A stretch of DNA of 64,000 nucleotides from Opisthocomus hoazin. Taxonomy: Eukaryota > Chordata > Aves > Opisthocomiformes > Opisthocomidae. Location of the stretch: the NCBI RefSeq assembly GCF_030867145.1, contig NC_134428.1:6386001-6450000 (forward strand), written 5' to 3'. How positions within the stretch are numbered: position 1 is the first letter of the stretch; every line of letters starts with the position of its first letter. Positions 1 through 10,220 of the stretch are shown piece after piece. The notes under the pieces are model-generated. The model searched no databases. It was not told the DNA's origin and saw only the letters and a list, made by a program, of their open reading frames with translations. The translations under genes were made by a program, and so were the position numbers.

Positions 1-277
1 GGCAGCTGAGTCATATTGTAACCCCCTCAAGGAGAGGATATATTGGAGGAGATTAACCACTGCTGACTCTTCGTCAGTGTGGATCCCATCTCCTCCCCGG
101 CCATCTGCCTAATAAGGGCAGGATTTCCCTAAATTCGAGCTAGCTAGCGCGTTTTCTGACTGCCGGGGCAGCACTCACCTTTGGCTAGTGTCCGCCCCCT
201 CAGTCTTCGGTCTCCCTGGAGAAATCAGCCGTCAATTCTAATGCCGATCTGTGGGTCCCTGTTTGGGCACCATTTTT
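1..277 (-). mobile_element. ERVK-like provirus, leader and start of gag (ERV-G)
   Basis: Read on the minus strand this is the untranslated leader and first part of gag of a provirus whose 5' LTR lies at 278-551; the rest runs off the left edge. A gag ATG lies at 89-87, and the first residues, MGST, match those of the plus-strand provirus at 62389. The leader and gag start resemble 62215-62500 over their length, so the two are one family. An initial Met-Gly suggests a myristoylated matrix protein, as in betaretroviruses. The gag frame is already broken within the first dozen codons relative to the other copy. Confidence 0.75.
255..272 (-). other. Primer binding site, tRNA-Lys3-like (degraded)
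   Basis: The minus strand reads TGGTGCCCAAACAGGGAC just inside the LTR. The canonical tRNA-Lys3 primer site differs from it at two positions. It marks the 5' end of the provirus and fixes its orientation. Confidence 0.75.
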
Positions 278-551
278 TGCGGCGGGAACGAGGACTCGAT
301 CAATATGATCCATAATAGTCAACTTCATTAGCAGAGAATCTGTATTATATAGACAGTACTCGGTTATGATTTGTCCCTATTAATCTATTAATATTACATG
401 TGTTTACCCGCAGCCGGCCTTGGAGCATCTGTTTATCCACAGCCAGCCTCTGGATGGCCTTGAGGCCTGTGCTGCTTCCATACCGATCAAGTCCATATTC
501 AGAGTGTCTGGGTTGCTCACAATATGTCCCTGTTCTTCCAGGAATCCCACA
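278..551 (-). mobile_element. LTR of the ERVK-like provirus ERV-G
   Basis: The LTR is about 274 bp on the minus strand, running from TGTGGGATTCC (551 end) to CCGCCGCA (278 end). It is alignable with the LTR at 61773-62194: both share the 'aagaacaggacata'-type start and a 3' part with the GATCATATTG/CGAGTC motif. It is shorter than the other copy, so it carries internal deletions. The right edge coincides with the start of olfactory-receptor sequence. Confidence 0.72.
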
Positions 552-693
552 CTCCCCATCCCTGGATCTGCTGGTGGCATGTCTTTACTCAGTGGTACCT
601 CCAACAGTGAACCCTCTCTTCTACAGCATGAGGAACCAGGAGCTCAAGGATGCCGTTAAGAAATGGTTTTCATTGATATTTTTACACAGCTAA
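552..693 (+). pseudogene. Olfactory receptor C-terminus (avian family 14-like), truncated by an LTR
   Basis: The last 47 codons of an odorant GPCR are open from 552 to a stop at 691-693. The reading contains the end of TM6/EC3 (SLDLLVACLYSVVPP), the TM7 signature NPLFYSMRN and the typical tail NQELKDAV. This pattern is characteristic of the expanded bird OR14 ('gamma-c') receptors. Everything upstream is replaced by the LTR at 278-551, so TM1-TM6 are absent here. They may lie beyond the left edge on the far side of the provirus. As it stands the gene is broken; whether the insertion killed it or it was already dead cannot be judged. Confidence 0.8.
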
Positions 694-2000
694 GAACTGT
701 TATCTCTCTTCACACATGATTCCCAGTGCATCCCTTAGAATGTTAGTGCTTTGTTTATTCACTCTTCTTTTGGTTTTGTTGTTGATCTTTGTCCCTATCT
801 TTCTCCTTCATGACTGTCTGGATTTGTCCCACCACATATGAGGAATGAACGTTTTATCTCTCACCTGGAGACCATAGACAATTTCCTGTAACACTGGCTC
901 AGAGCTGAGTCTCTCATACTATGTCTGTAATAAAATGGAACCTCTCCTGCACAAGTTGGCTCTTCTTCCAAAGCTGGTGTGAAGAATAACAAGACCCCAA
1001 AAGGACTCATTGATCCATAGATTTCATCAGAGAAATCGCATTGTCACATCATGACCTGTTAGAGACCAATGGATGGATCTGAAACTCACCTGTGTGTGTC
1101 TAGTGACGGTGCAGATGGTGAATGTCACTTGAGGGACGTACCCAGAGCTGTACCACATATGGCATGGCAAACAAGATGTCCATCGTGAAGGGAATCTTGG
1201 CACACAGATTATTTCCAAGGACAGTGTATGCCTTGGGTAGCAAATGAATAAAGAGTCACAAAGCGAGAGATCGCCCTGGGAGGAATCACCCAAATGTGAA
1301 GTACTAGATACAGATGTCCACATGCAAACAAGGACTCTGTAATCACAGGAGAGGCAGTGGGGAACCAGAAGGCATGAGAAAGGGAGGCCTGGAAAGCAAT
1401 TCGTGTCACGCTTTGTGAAATATCACCAGCTGGATCTAGAGGCACACCAGGACTCATACTCCAGAGTCCTTCCAAGTACCTTCCACCTCCACAGACCCGA
1501 GATGGGAATAGTGAGAAGCGGCAGTCCCCATCTGGCTGGATCTGCTTCCAACACTGACTAACAAAGCCAGGGTAGCTTCACCCTTTTGCCTTAAGCAACA
1601 CAGCCTGCACACTCTGCAGAGAAGACCACCAGCTCAGAGCCCTGCTATATACATTAGATATCCCAATGTATCTATATATAAGCATGTATCCCAAGCCCAG
1701 CTGAGACACTGCTCGGGAGAGGGCTGGGTTCACGCCACTGCTTCCTAGTGGCCTCCCACCCGACACTCCTTGTGCCGAAGGCGTGCCAGGGCAGTCGCAC
1801 CCTCCGTAGCGCTGCCTTCCTCTCTGCCCAGAGGTGGACCTTGTCCATTACCCCAAGCAAGACAGAAGAAAGACAGCGGCACAGTGCCTCTCCAGATGCA
1901 AAGCCCAGCCCTAGGGCAGGGCTTCAGCCAGACGCGAGGGGGCAGGGGGGGAAGAACTGGCAGCGAGCTGTTAGCTGTTAACTCCTTTCTGTGCTGATAG
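694..2000. other. No recognisable gene
   Basis: I see no coding feature I can support. At about 919-976 there is a polyadenylation-like AATAAA followed by a block ending in GGCTCTTCTTCCAAAGCTG; a close match recurs at about 7112-7180. Short open frames on the minus strand between 1027 and 1475 have no family signature. Confidence 0.4.
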
Positions 2001-2963
2001 CTGGGGGACCAAGTGACGTCCTGCAGGAGGCCAAGGTCCACCTTATCGATGTCAAGCTCTGCAACAGCAGCCGGTGATACCGAGGGGCCATCCACAGCCA
2101 CAACTTCTGTGCTGGCTACCCGCAGCTATCGACACCTGCCAGGTAGGAGCGTGCTACAAGTCCAGCCCCAACAGCACAGGCAGCCCTGTGGCAACCGCCC
2201 AAACCTTCCCCAGCGTGTGCAAGTCACCCTGCCACTGCTGGGCCCCTTCCATTCTTGGGGATCTCCTCCCCTTGCCCAGATGCAGGTCCTTGCCCAGGGC
2301 CGCCCTTGTCCCAGAGGCCTGGCTCTCTGCCCAGAAAGCCAATCTAGTGCTCTTGGCAGCCCACAGCTCCAGATCCCAGTCCTGCAACATCCCTCTTCCA
2401 CACATCCAGGATCGCTGTGCAAAGAGGAGAGAGACAGCCCTACCTTACTGGCCCATGACCCCCTCCCAGACAAGGTTCTGTAGGCTCCAGCACCTGAGCA
2501 GAGCCTTTCCCTGCAGTGAGGACAGCTCTGGCAGGTGCTGTGGGAGGGAAGGAGCCAGCCATAGTGCTGACAGGGGCCACCCAACACCACCTTAACCCGC
2601 TCTCCTCCGCTGCAGGATGACAGCGGTGGTCCTCTGGTGTGCAAAGATAACACCAACGACTATATCTGGCTTGTTGGAGTGACCAGCTAGGGGAAAGGCT
2701 GTGCCAGACCAAACCAGCCTGGAGTCTACACCTCCACTCAGCACTTCCACGACTGGATCCTGGTACACATGGGACTGTGCCCAGCACTAATGGCAACTCC
2801 AGCACCACAGCCAGTCTCCACCTCAACCACCTTTCAGAGGCCAAGGCCAAGACCAAAACAATCGGGCAGCATTAGCTCCTGCCCATTTCCATGTCAGAAG
2901 CTGGTGCTATTCTTTAATGTGCTGCAGGAACTCCTGCAGTTCCTCAGGGGAAAAAAGGCTTGA
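2001..2963 (+). pseudogene. ACR: Acrosin-like serine protease, two 3' exons, disabled
   Basis: Two exons of a chymotrypsin-fold protease with acrosin character are visible. Exon 1 (about 2001-2142, donor GTAGGA) carries PSDVLQEAKVHLIDVKLCN and AIHSHNFCAGYPQ. Exon 2 (2616-2963, acceptor ...CTGCAG) carries the active-site region with DSGGPLVC, then GCARPNQPGVYTSTQ, WILVHMG and a proline-rich tail ending LQFLRGKKA. Acrosin is the sperm acrosomal protease that cleaves zona/perivitelline proteins. Breaks: TGA at 2075-2077 and TAG at 2688-2690 in conserved tryptophan positions, a small deletion near 2126 that shifts the frame before the Cys of DTCQ, and Asp in place of the Gly preceding DSGG (oxyanion-hole position). 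Upstream exons with His and Asp of the triad were not found. The RABL2-like exons nearby support the assignment. Confidence 0.85.
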
Positions 2964-3992
2964 GGAGCAGGATCAGCAGGAGCCAGCGCAGGCTGCACTC
3001 TACCACTGCCATTTCCTTCTGGGGCAATGCCTGCTGGTCCAAAGTCAGCCTCAGCATCAAAGGCCTGCTCTGTGCTGCCCGCTCTCCTCTGAGTGCACAC
3101 AAATGCTGAAGCTGACTTAGTTCTTGAAATAAAGTTGCCAGTTTTCACAGCTAACCATGTCGGAGTCCAATTCAGTCTCGAGTGCAAGGCAAGTACTTCG
3201 GTGCCCGGCAAAAAGAGGCTACAGGCAGTCAAGGAGGGCACAAAAGGCAGGAGTTGGCTCAGAAGGGCTGAAACCATGCCTGGTAGGAGAGGAGGGTGTG
3301 GGTGCGGTGCAAGAAGTGAACACAGGTGATAGGGGACTAGAGGTCTCGGGGAGAGCATTTAGGAACACAAAGTGTCCTAGGCCGGCTACTGCTGGGATCC
3401 CTCTGTGTGTGTATGTGTGTAGAATGCACTAGTGAACGTGAGATCGGACGCTCTCATGACCCAGGAGACACTGATCTGGAAACGCCCAAGTTTTGCAGCA
3501 AAGACTGGGTAAGGAGCTTGACATCCAGCCACACATAGTACATGGTCTGAATTTCCGTACTGTTATTTGAGGAATCTGTAAAGATGCTGTTCTTACGAAT
3601 GTAAAGAGTGCAGGTGTGTTGATGTTTCCCTAGAAAACATCCACTGCTGATCACCCGGAAAGGGAGAAAAGGACTGGGCTGTGTTCATGTTTACGTAAGT
3701 GGTGGTTACGTATACATGGGCGCTGGTAAAGGCATTGCTCTATGTCCGTTGGTTTTGCCGTTCACATTAATTGCGTAAGTTTGTGTGTGGGTTAGTGTAT
3801 CTGCCTTTTTGGAATGCAGCATCAGTCTGAAAAGAAACTCTACAGCAGAGATCACACTGGTGGAGAGAGAGGCAGCACCGGCTGGTCTGTGAAAGCAACG
3901 GGGAGGGCTGGCAGTTGCCCTTGGGATATACACTTGTACAGTAACTGGACTGCCTTGTAACAAAAGTGCAGGAAAGATGCAAGCTGAAAGCT
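2964..3992. other. Intergenic region between the convergent ACR-like and RABL2-like sequences
   Basis: Apart from the polyadenylation signal at 3128 I see no gene. The two flanking genes point toward each other, so this stretch holds their 3' untranslated or intergenic sequence. Confidence 0.5.
3128..3133 (+). terminator. Polyadenylation signal AATAAA downstream of the acrosin-like exon
   Basis: AATAAA lies 165 bp beyond the stop codon of the last acrosin-like exon on the same strand, a plausible 3' end for that transcript. Confidence 0.45.
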
Positions 3993-4927
3993 TTATAAAA
4001 AAATTCTTTGGTGTTTCTTTTCTCCAGTAGGTACCAATAAAGCATCTGGGCAGGACCCTTCCTGCTGGTCCAAGAGTGGCTTAGCTCTTCTGGCAAGCAA
4101 AGGGGAAAACAGTCTTGGGGTCTGCGCCTGAGGCAGATGGGACATCTCTTTGGGGCAGCTCTCCTCCGTATCTGACAAATTCTCACTCTTCTGCTGCAGG
4201 ACAAAGCTCAGGAAAGGAGCAGGACAAGGAAGTGCTGAGAAGCACAAGAGCAACTGCTACACTCTGCTGTTGTTCTTTCAGATTCAGTCTAGGGCACCGT
4301 GGGCTCTTCAGAGGGCCACCGCCTCGCCCCTTCCAATCTAGCCACGAGCAGCACACAAACCTCCCCGTGTCACCAGCACAAGGCAAATCTTTCCATGCCT
4401 GCAAAGTTTCACCCTCTGCTACATGGTCTGCTTTCCCAGAGGGGAAAAAAGAGCAGAGCTGATAATCACTTAGGAGGAGTGCCCTAAGTGGAGCCTTTCT
4501 CACCTCCAGTTCTCGCGTGACTTCATCTATGAAATCTGCTGAATTCTCTTTGTAAGCAACTGCCAGTTTGGTAGCATCGTTGAAGAGCTGATGAGAATGA
4601 GAATGCTTGTCACTCCAAGTAAAGAGCAACTGGCTTTCTGTAACACGTGGAAAATGTTCCCACACCCCAAGAAAAAAGAAACAAACACAAACCTCTGCAA
4701 CTACCTACAGCTACCAGGACCAAACAGATGTTCTTAGCCCATTTTCTGCTCTCTGTGCCTACAGCAGTCTCCATGTCCTTGGACTGTATAGGGCTCTCAT
4801 GGATGCTTAGCCAAACAGCTATGTTTTACCTTCACTACATTGGTGCTGTCTGAAGCAGACACAAAGTAAAATGGCAAACTGAACTTCCAGGCAAAGCTGA
4901 ATCTTTTCAGGGTCACCTTTGTATCCG
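3993..4927 (-). CDS. RABL2: RABL2-like small GTPase, last three exons only
   Basis: Three minus-strand exons join in phase. 4927-4830 has a CAG acceptor and GTAAAA donor and encodes KFSLPFYFVSASDSTNVVK. 4587-4504 has a CAG acceptor and GTGAGA donor and encodes LFNDATKLAVAYKEN and DFIDEVTRELE. 4193-3993 is the terminal exon, QKSENLSDTEESCPKE to the stop. These match the C-terminal part of RABL2, a Rab-like GTPase involved in intraflagellar transport and sperm tail function. All three exons are open with good splice sites. The exons that would carry the G1-G4 GTP-binding motifs should lie above 4930, where an LTR and a CR1 element now sit, and I found none up to 9.4 kb. It is therefore a 3' fragment or a gene with displaced 5' exons. 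The C-terminal tail is longer than I would expect and may include read-out sequence. Confidence 0.78.
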
Positions 4928-4974
4928 CTGGGGGTAAAAAAAGGAGAAGTGGACAGTAAGACATCCCTGTAGGC

Positions 4975-5636
4975 TGTGACGTGCTGTAAGCAGACTCCAC
5001 AATCGGTAAGATTGTAAAGTAGGTATGTTTATTCGGGTCTGGGCGGCATGGGGGGTAGTTCCACCAAAGTAGTGCGCGCTTAGCAGCAATGTGTCTCTTC
5101 AATTTATACAATGAAATATTACTTATACGTTAGATTTCCCAATACACCTATACATATGCATCTATCCTCATTGCTTATCAAAATCAGTTCCGAGAAATAA
5201 TTTCCTATTATAGTTAGTTCCAAGAAGTAATTTCCATAGCCTCCTCCCAGCTGTGCTTGCACAGTGCCTCCTGGTGGTAGTAGTCAGGTGTCCCAAGATG
5301 AAGGCCTATCCTCTTCACCACGGTGTCCTCTGATTGACCTTTGTTTCTGTGCAAGCTCTGTTCTGACCTGTGTCCCATCCATACAGCATGGCCTCTCTTA
5401 ACTGGTTCTAGGCGACTCTCAGACCCTGTCAGGAACTGACCCCTTTGTACAGAGATGCAAGACTCTCTGCTTCAGTTAATTTAGACAAAAGATAAGCACT
5501 ATCAATTCTCCTTAAATGCACTGCCACTATTAGGTAATGCTACTTCTGCTAAAATCCATTTTAATCCCTTCCTTCACCCTCTTAATTCTTTCCCTATTGT
5601 CCATGCATTTCCTGTTTTGTTCCCTCTTTTAGTATT
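4975..5636 (-). mobile_element. LTR-like sequence, distant relative of the ERV-D LTR
   Basis: The element reads as an LTR on the minus strand. It has an AATAAA near its 3' end (plus strand GTTTATT at about 5025) and a central block, 'cacagtgcctcctggtggtag' like (about 5259-5280) followed by 'gatgaaggc', that parallels 24114-24160 in the ERV-D LTR. Boundaries are approximate and no target duplication was found. It separates the RABL2-like exons from any upstream exons. Confidence 0.5.
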
Positions 5637-5637
5637 T

Positions 5638-6690
5638 CACAGAATCACAGAATGTTAGGTTTGGGAAGAGTTGTCCATGGGTCATCTAGTGCAACACCCC
5701 GCTGCCGAAGCAGGGTCACCTACAGCAGACTGCACAGGACCTTGTCCAGGCGGGTCTTGTATATCTCCAGAGAAGGAGATTCCACAACCTCCCTGGGCAG
5801 CCTGTTCCAGCTCTCCATCACCCTCAGAGGGAAGAAGTTCTTCCTCATGTTCAGATGGAACTTCCTCTGCTTCAGTTTGTGCCCATTGCCCCTTGTCCTG
5901 TCGCTGGGCACTACTGAAAAGAGTCCGGCCCCATCCTCCTAACACCCACCCTTAAGATATTTATAAGCATTTAGAAGGTCCCCTCTCAGCCTTCTCTTCT
6001 TCAGGCTGAACAAGCCCAGCTCCCTCAGCCTTTCCTCATAGGAGAGATGCTCCAGTCCCCTCACCATCCTCGTAGCCCTCCGCTGAACTCTCTCCAGTAG
6101 CTCTTCATCTTTCTTGAAGTGGGGAGCCCAGAACTGGACAGAATACTCCAGATGAGGCCCCACTATGGCAGTGTAGAGGGGAAGGAGAAACTCCCTTGAC
6201 CTGCTGACCACCTTCTCTTGATGCACCCCAGGATGCCATTGGCCTTCTTGGCAGCCAGGGCACACTGCTGGCTCATGGTCAACCTGTCGTTCACCAGGAC
6301 ACCCAGGTCCCTCTCCGCAGAGCTGTTCTCCAGCAGGTCCGCCCCAAGCCAGTACTGGTGCATGGGGTTGTTCCTCCCCTGATGCAGGACGCTGCACTTG
6401 CCCTTGTTGAATTTCATCAGGTTCCTCTCTGCCCAACTTTCCAGCCTGTCCAGGTCTCACTGAATGACAGCACAGTCTGCCAGTGTATCCACTACAGTTT
6501 TGTGTCATCAGTAAATTTGCTGAGGGTACACTCTAAGTCTTCATCCAGGTCATTGATAAAGATGTTGAACAAGACTTGGCCGAGTACTGACCCCTGGGGG
6601 ACACCACTAGTTACCGGCCTCTAACTAGACACAGTGCTGCTGATGACAACCCTCTGAGTTCAGCTGTGGGAGTCCGCGGGCAGCCTTGAT
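5638..6690 (-). mobile_element. CR1 LINE, 5'-truncated
   Basis: The left edge begins CACAGAATCACAGAATGTTAG, the inverted complement of the standard avian CR1 3' end, followed by the CR1 3' untranslated region and the end of ORF2. The element is truncated at its 5' side near 6690 (for example 'ccctgggggacaccact' at about 6593), as is usual for CR1 copies made by target-primed reverse transcription. Confidence 0.9.
5939..6508 (-). pseudogene. CR1 ORF2 C-terminal fragment
   Basis: The minus-strand frames encode the C-terminal part of the CR1 endonuclease/reverse-transcriptase polyprotein: [19 protein letters not shown] and [12 protein letters not shown] in one frame, then [33 protein letters not shown] and [15 protein letters not shown] in another. 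A frameshift near 6200 separates them, so it is inactive. The RT palm motifs lie upstream and are missing. Confidence 0.85.
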
Positions 6691-9494
6691 GATCTTGATG
6701 AATTTCAGCTATACCCTTGAGCTAAAAACATTGTGCACCTGTGGTTGAAGAACAGGAGGAAAGGAACAAAGAAACAGGATGCGAGACCCCAACTCCTAGC
6801 CAAGCGTGAAGGTCAGGTGAACAACGCATGATCAATCAGAAGAACAAAGGAACCGCGTGCCAAGAGACCCTCACCAATGAGATTCTGGGGGTGGGGACAA
6901 GGGAATATAAAGATTTTATGGATATCCAATGAAGTGCTTCTGCCTCTGTCTTCTTTCTGTTGCTTTGCATGCTTGCTTTTTGAATAACGTAACTTATTGT
7001 GGCGTGCTGCCACACACTCCACTTCCCCAGAGGCACAAACCCAGCCTGTCTGACACAGAGACCTCTTCATGTGAGTCTGATGCAATGGCACAGTGAGCCT
7101 CCCATGTCACATCTCTGTAATAAAAGGGGATTTCCTCAATACCATTGTCTGGAGGTTGGGCTCTTCTTCCAAAGCTGACGTTAGGCTGAACAAATTGCCT
7201 CCACAAAGCCATGCTGCTTTGATTGGGTTTTCCATGGCAGGAGAGGAGGAGGGCATGGGAAATGTGTTAGCGAATGGGCCTGGGCAGAGCCTTCACCTGT
7301 GGTTGCCCAGTTACCCCAGAGATGGTGGCGGATCGGCCTGGGACTGTCACCCCGTGGCTTTCAGGCACCACAGCCCGCTCAATCCGCAGCACAGAACCAA
7401 CAGCTCAGGGCCATGTGGACAGTACAAGGAGGGGGTAAGAGCGGCGTGTCCGGTCAGCATAGATACACTTTCCTGCTGAAAGTCTCTCTGGAGGCAGGGA
7501 CACCCCCAGAGAGGAGCAAAGCATCAACTGTGTGCTACGAAGGGGGAATAATTGACGAGAAGAACTTTATTTCTGAATGCACCAGCTCAGGGCAGGTTCC
7601 TCTATTGCTGGGGCATGCAGAGCAGCCTGAGGAGCCCCTGGGCGAGGAGTCTTTTCCTGGGAGAGGGGCTGGCACAGAGGTTCTCACTGGCAGTGGACAA
7701 TAATGATGTCTTGGAGACAGAAGCAGGACACACAGGGAGACACTGGCATCTGTCTCCTCCTGCCATAGCTGACCCTCAGGCCTGGGCCTAATGGGGAGGC
7801 TGTGACACGTCTCTCTTCTTTCTTCACTCCTCACACTTTGATGGACATCAGAAAACATCCGGGAGCCTGGAGGATGCACAAAGTTGCTGGGGTGAAGTCC
7901 CATCACTGCAGGCGAAGGGGAGTGTAGAGAGTGTAGGGGGGTGTGTAACACACGAGAAGAAGATATGAAGTAGGTGGGAGTGTATCATACTGAAGTGAAA
8001 TCGGTTCAGCTTTTATTTTGAGGAAGCAGAAAAAGGTGGATGTGCATTTCAGTGCTGGGTAATTGAGCTGAACAGGATTCGAGTTAGTCAGGGGGTTCAA
8101 CATCTTTGTTGACTGAGGAGCATTAGCAGGGCTTGAGAAGAAGGTGCACACATGGGGAATGCGTAGGCATTAGCAAAACCTCAGAAAGTGGCAGCTTTGT
8201 GTTTGAAGAAACAGTGTGTGAAAACAGAATCATCAGTAAAGCCTGGGACAGCACAGGGTCAGAGTGAGGTGGGGAAGCAGGGGTGGTGGTGAAAATCTGC
8301 AGAGAAACCGGCACAGGCATAGGACAGTGTAGGACAGGGTGTGGTGGATGTGGACCCTTTGTTGCGGCTGGGACCCACAGCACGAGCCAAAAGCTTGTCC
8401 TTTTTAACTATGGCTGCTGTCTTTTCCACTGAGGCCCTCAAGAGGACGCCAGTTGCTTACAGCCCCAGTGCTTTGCTGCCTCATCATCCAAAGCTGAGAG
8501 AGCCTGCAAGGAGTCCTACCCCTGTCCTGCACTCAGCATCAAACACCCTCATTTCTCACTGCCTCCAGGAAGAGCATCCCATGAGGTAAAGGATCTCCTT
8601 ACCAGGTTACAGGGGTCAGCGGTTGAACATGTGTCTTGATGAAAAACGTTAAGGGCTTTCACTATTGATTGAATATTTTGTATTCAATCTGTAAGCAGTG
8701 CCTCTGATTTCCTGCTTCAGCAGCCCCCAGGGACAGGAATTTTTGTCTGCTCATCCCCTCTTTGCTCTGTTCAGTGATAGCCCTCAATGGGGCCCACTAG
8801 CACCCTCAAAAACTCAGAGATTTTCTTCGACTTTTACTCCTCTAGAGGCTTGCTCTGTCTTCATTCAGTGTCTGCAGTTCAGCAACTTGGCACCAGAGGG
8901 CTCATTAACACGCAAAATGCCCTGACAAGCCAAGTCTCTGAGCATGATTTCTTTCCCCTGTTCTTATGTGTTTAATTTGGGAGGTTTCAGGAGTGTAGTC
9001 AAAATGATAAGTTTTCAGTACTAAATATCAATAAGAAACAGTGTATTCCTTTTCCACTTTTCCTTATTATTTTGCTTACAGATGAAGTGATACCAGCAAA
9101 CTCCGATTGATATTAATACCGAGCATCTCCTGATAAATATTTAAGGAAGTCAAGACCCTGTATGTCATACACTCTATGGGTAGTCTTTGCCCCTGCCTTC
9201 AATTCTGCATTTTTCACTTGGTTCAAATCTGAGTTTTCTCCACTACAGTCCGTAGCGGCATATTTTAGCCCATTGGCACAACTCCCACCTGCTTCACTTG
9301 GAGAGCAAGTGTCTTCCTGCCTTTTCCAAGGACCCCAGAACATCTCTGATTGCTCTGGCACAGTCCAGAATCACAAGCAAGGGTGATGTAGCGGACAGGA
9401 GGATTTGCAACAAACTTGTCTAAGACAGCTGAGAGGACTCTCGCTGGGCCAGTGGGGTTTGTTCATGCAAGTCACCCAGAGAAATGTCAGGGTT
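6691..9494. other. No recognisable gene
   Basis: Single-copy-looking sequence. A TATA-like AATATAAAG lies at about 6904-6912, and an AATAAA plus a GGCTCTTCTTCCAAAGCTG block at about 7119-7178 echoes 930-975. I could not support any gene in 7200-9390 on either strand, including the missing RABL2 exons. Confidence 0.4.
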
Positions 9495-9766
9495 CTGTCA
9501 GGTGTCCACATCTGTAATGGCCTCCTGCACTCCACACAAGGCATAACAAGCAGCTCTACAAGCCAGCTCCTGATAATGCCCGTTCCTATCTCAGGGCCCT
9601 ATGATATCACCAGCGCCTACACAAGCCAGGTGTCCATTCCCATCTGAACAGCTCCTGAGCCACCAATGACATCACAAGCATCTTTACAAGACAGCTCCTG
9701 CTCCCTCCCTATCACTGGCTAAGCCAGCAAAGACTACAGCAGCACCTTTACAAGCCAGGTGTCCAT
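9495..9766 (-). repeat. ~130-bp minisatellite, about two to three units, inverted
   Basis: Recurring blocks CAAGCCAGGTGTCCATTC, GCTCCTGAGCCACCAATGAC and ACAAGCCAGCTCCTG are the reverse complement of the units at 60874-61772 (GGACACCTGGCTTGTGCAGG, GATGTCACTGGTGGCTCAGG). The same repeat therefore occurs near both ends of the window in opposite orientation. Confidence 0.75.
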
Positions 9767-10220
9767 TGTTAGATATTGATTATAAAGATTGATTATAGAA
9801 TAGAATAAGATCATAGAACTAGAATGTAGATTCAGCTGTGTAAACACAGCTGTGTTAAGAAACCATACAATTGGTATGTGTGCAATTGGGATAGAAATCA
9901 ATTGTATGGATTGCATCAAACAGAATTCACAAAAGAAGCTGAGACGACCCTGAAACCAAGCAAGAACTGAAACCAGCGAGGGAGAATTCTACAAAGACAG
10001 AAGAATAGAAAGAACTTAATGAAGGATGTACTCAAAGGAACGGAACGGTTGCTTACAAACTTATGAAGATTCCAGACTTGATGTAATCGGTTTAATAAAT
10101 GTATTTAAACTGGTCTAGTGAGTTAAGCTTTGCCACTCACTGAGGTGATAGCCCAACTCGGAGTTGTGAATAAAGCAATACCTAGTGCAACCCACTCGTG
10201 TGAGGATAAAATTTTTAACA
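9767..10220 (+). mobile_element. Solo LTR, 454 bp
   Basis: The element starts TGTTAGATATTG and ends ATTTTTAACA, giving TGTTA...TAACA terminal inverted repeats. AATAAA motifs occur at about 10091 and 10169 near the right end, which sets the orientation as plus. It sits exactly between the ~130-bp minisatellite and the ~28-bp minisatellite. No internal retroviral sequence accompanies it, so it is a recombined solo LTR. I see no matching direct repeats at the edges. Confidence 0.7.

Noticed and set aside
400..693. A single 97-codon frame spanning LTR and receptor tail as a fusion gene
   Set aside because: The first part is antisense LTR sequence; only 552-693 has receptor character.
1027..1475. 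Minus-strand open frames, considered as a chemoreceptor or vomeronasal-type gene
   Set aside because: No membrane-helix pattern or family motif that I can defend.
6691..9494. Missing 5' exons of RABL2
   Set aside because: I looked on the minus strand for the GTPase P-loop and DTAGQE-type motifs and saw none.
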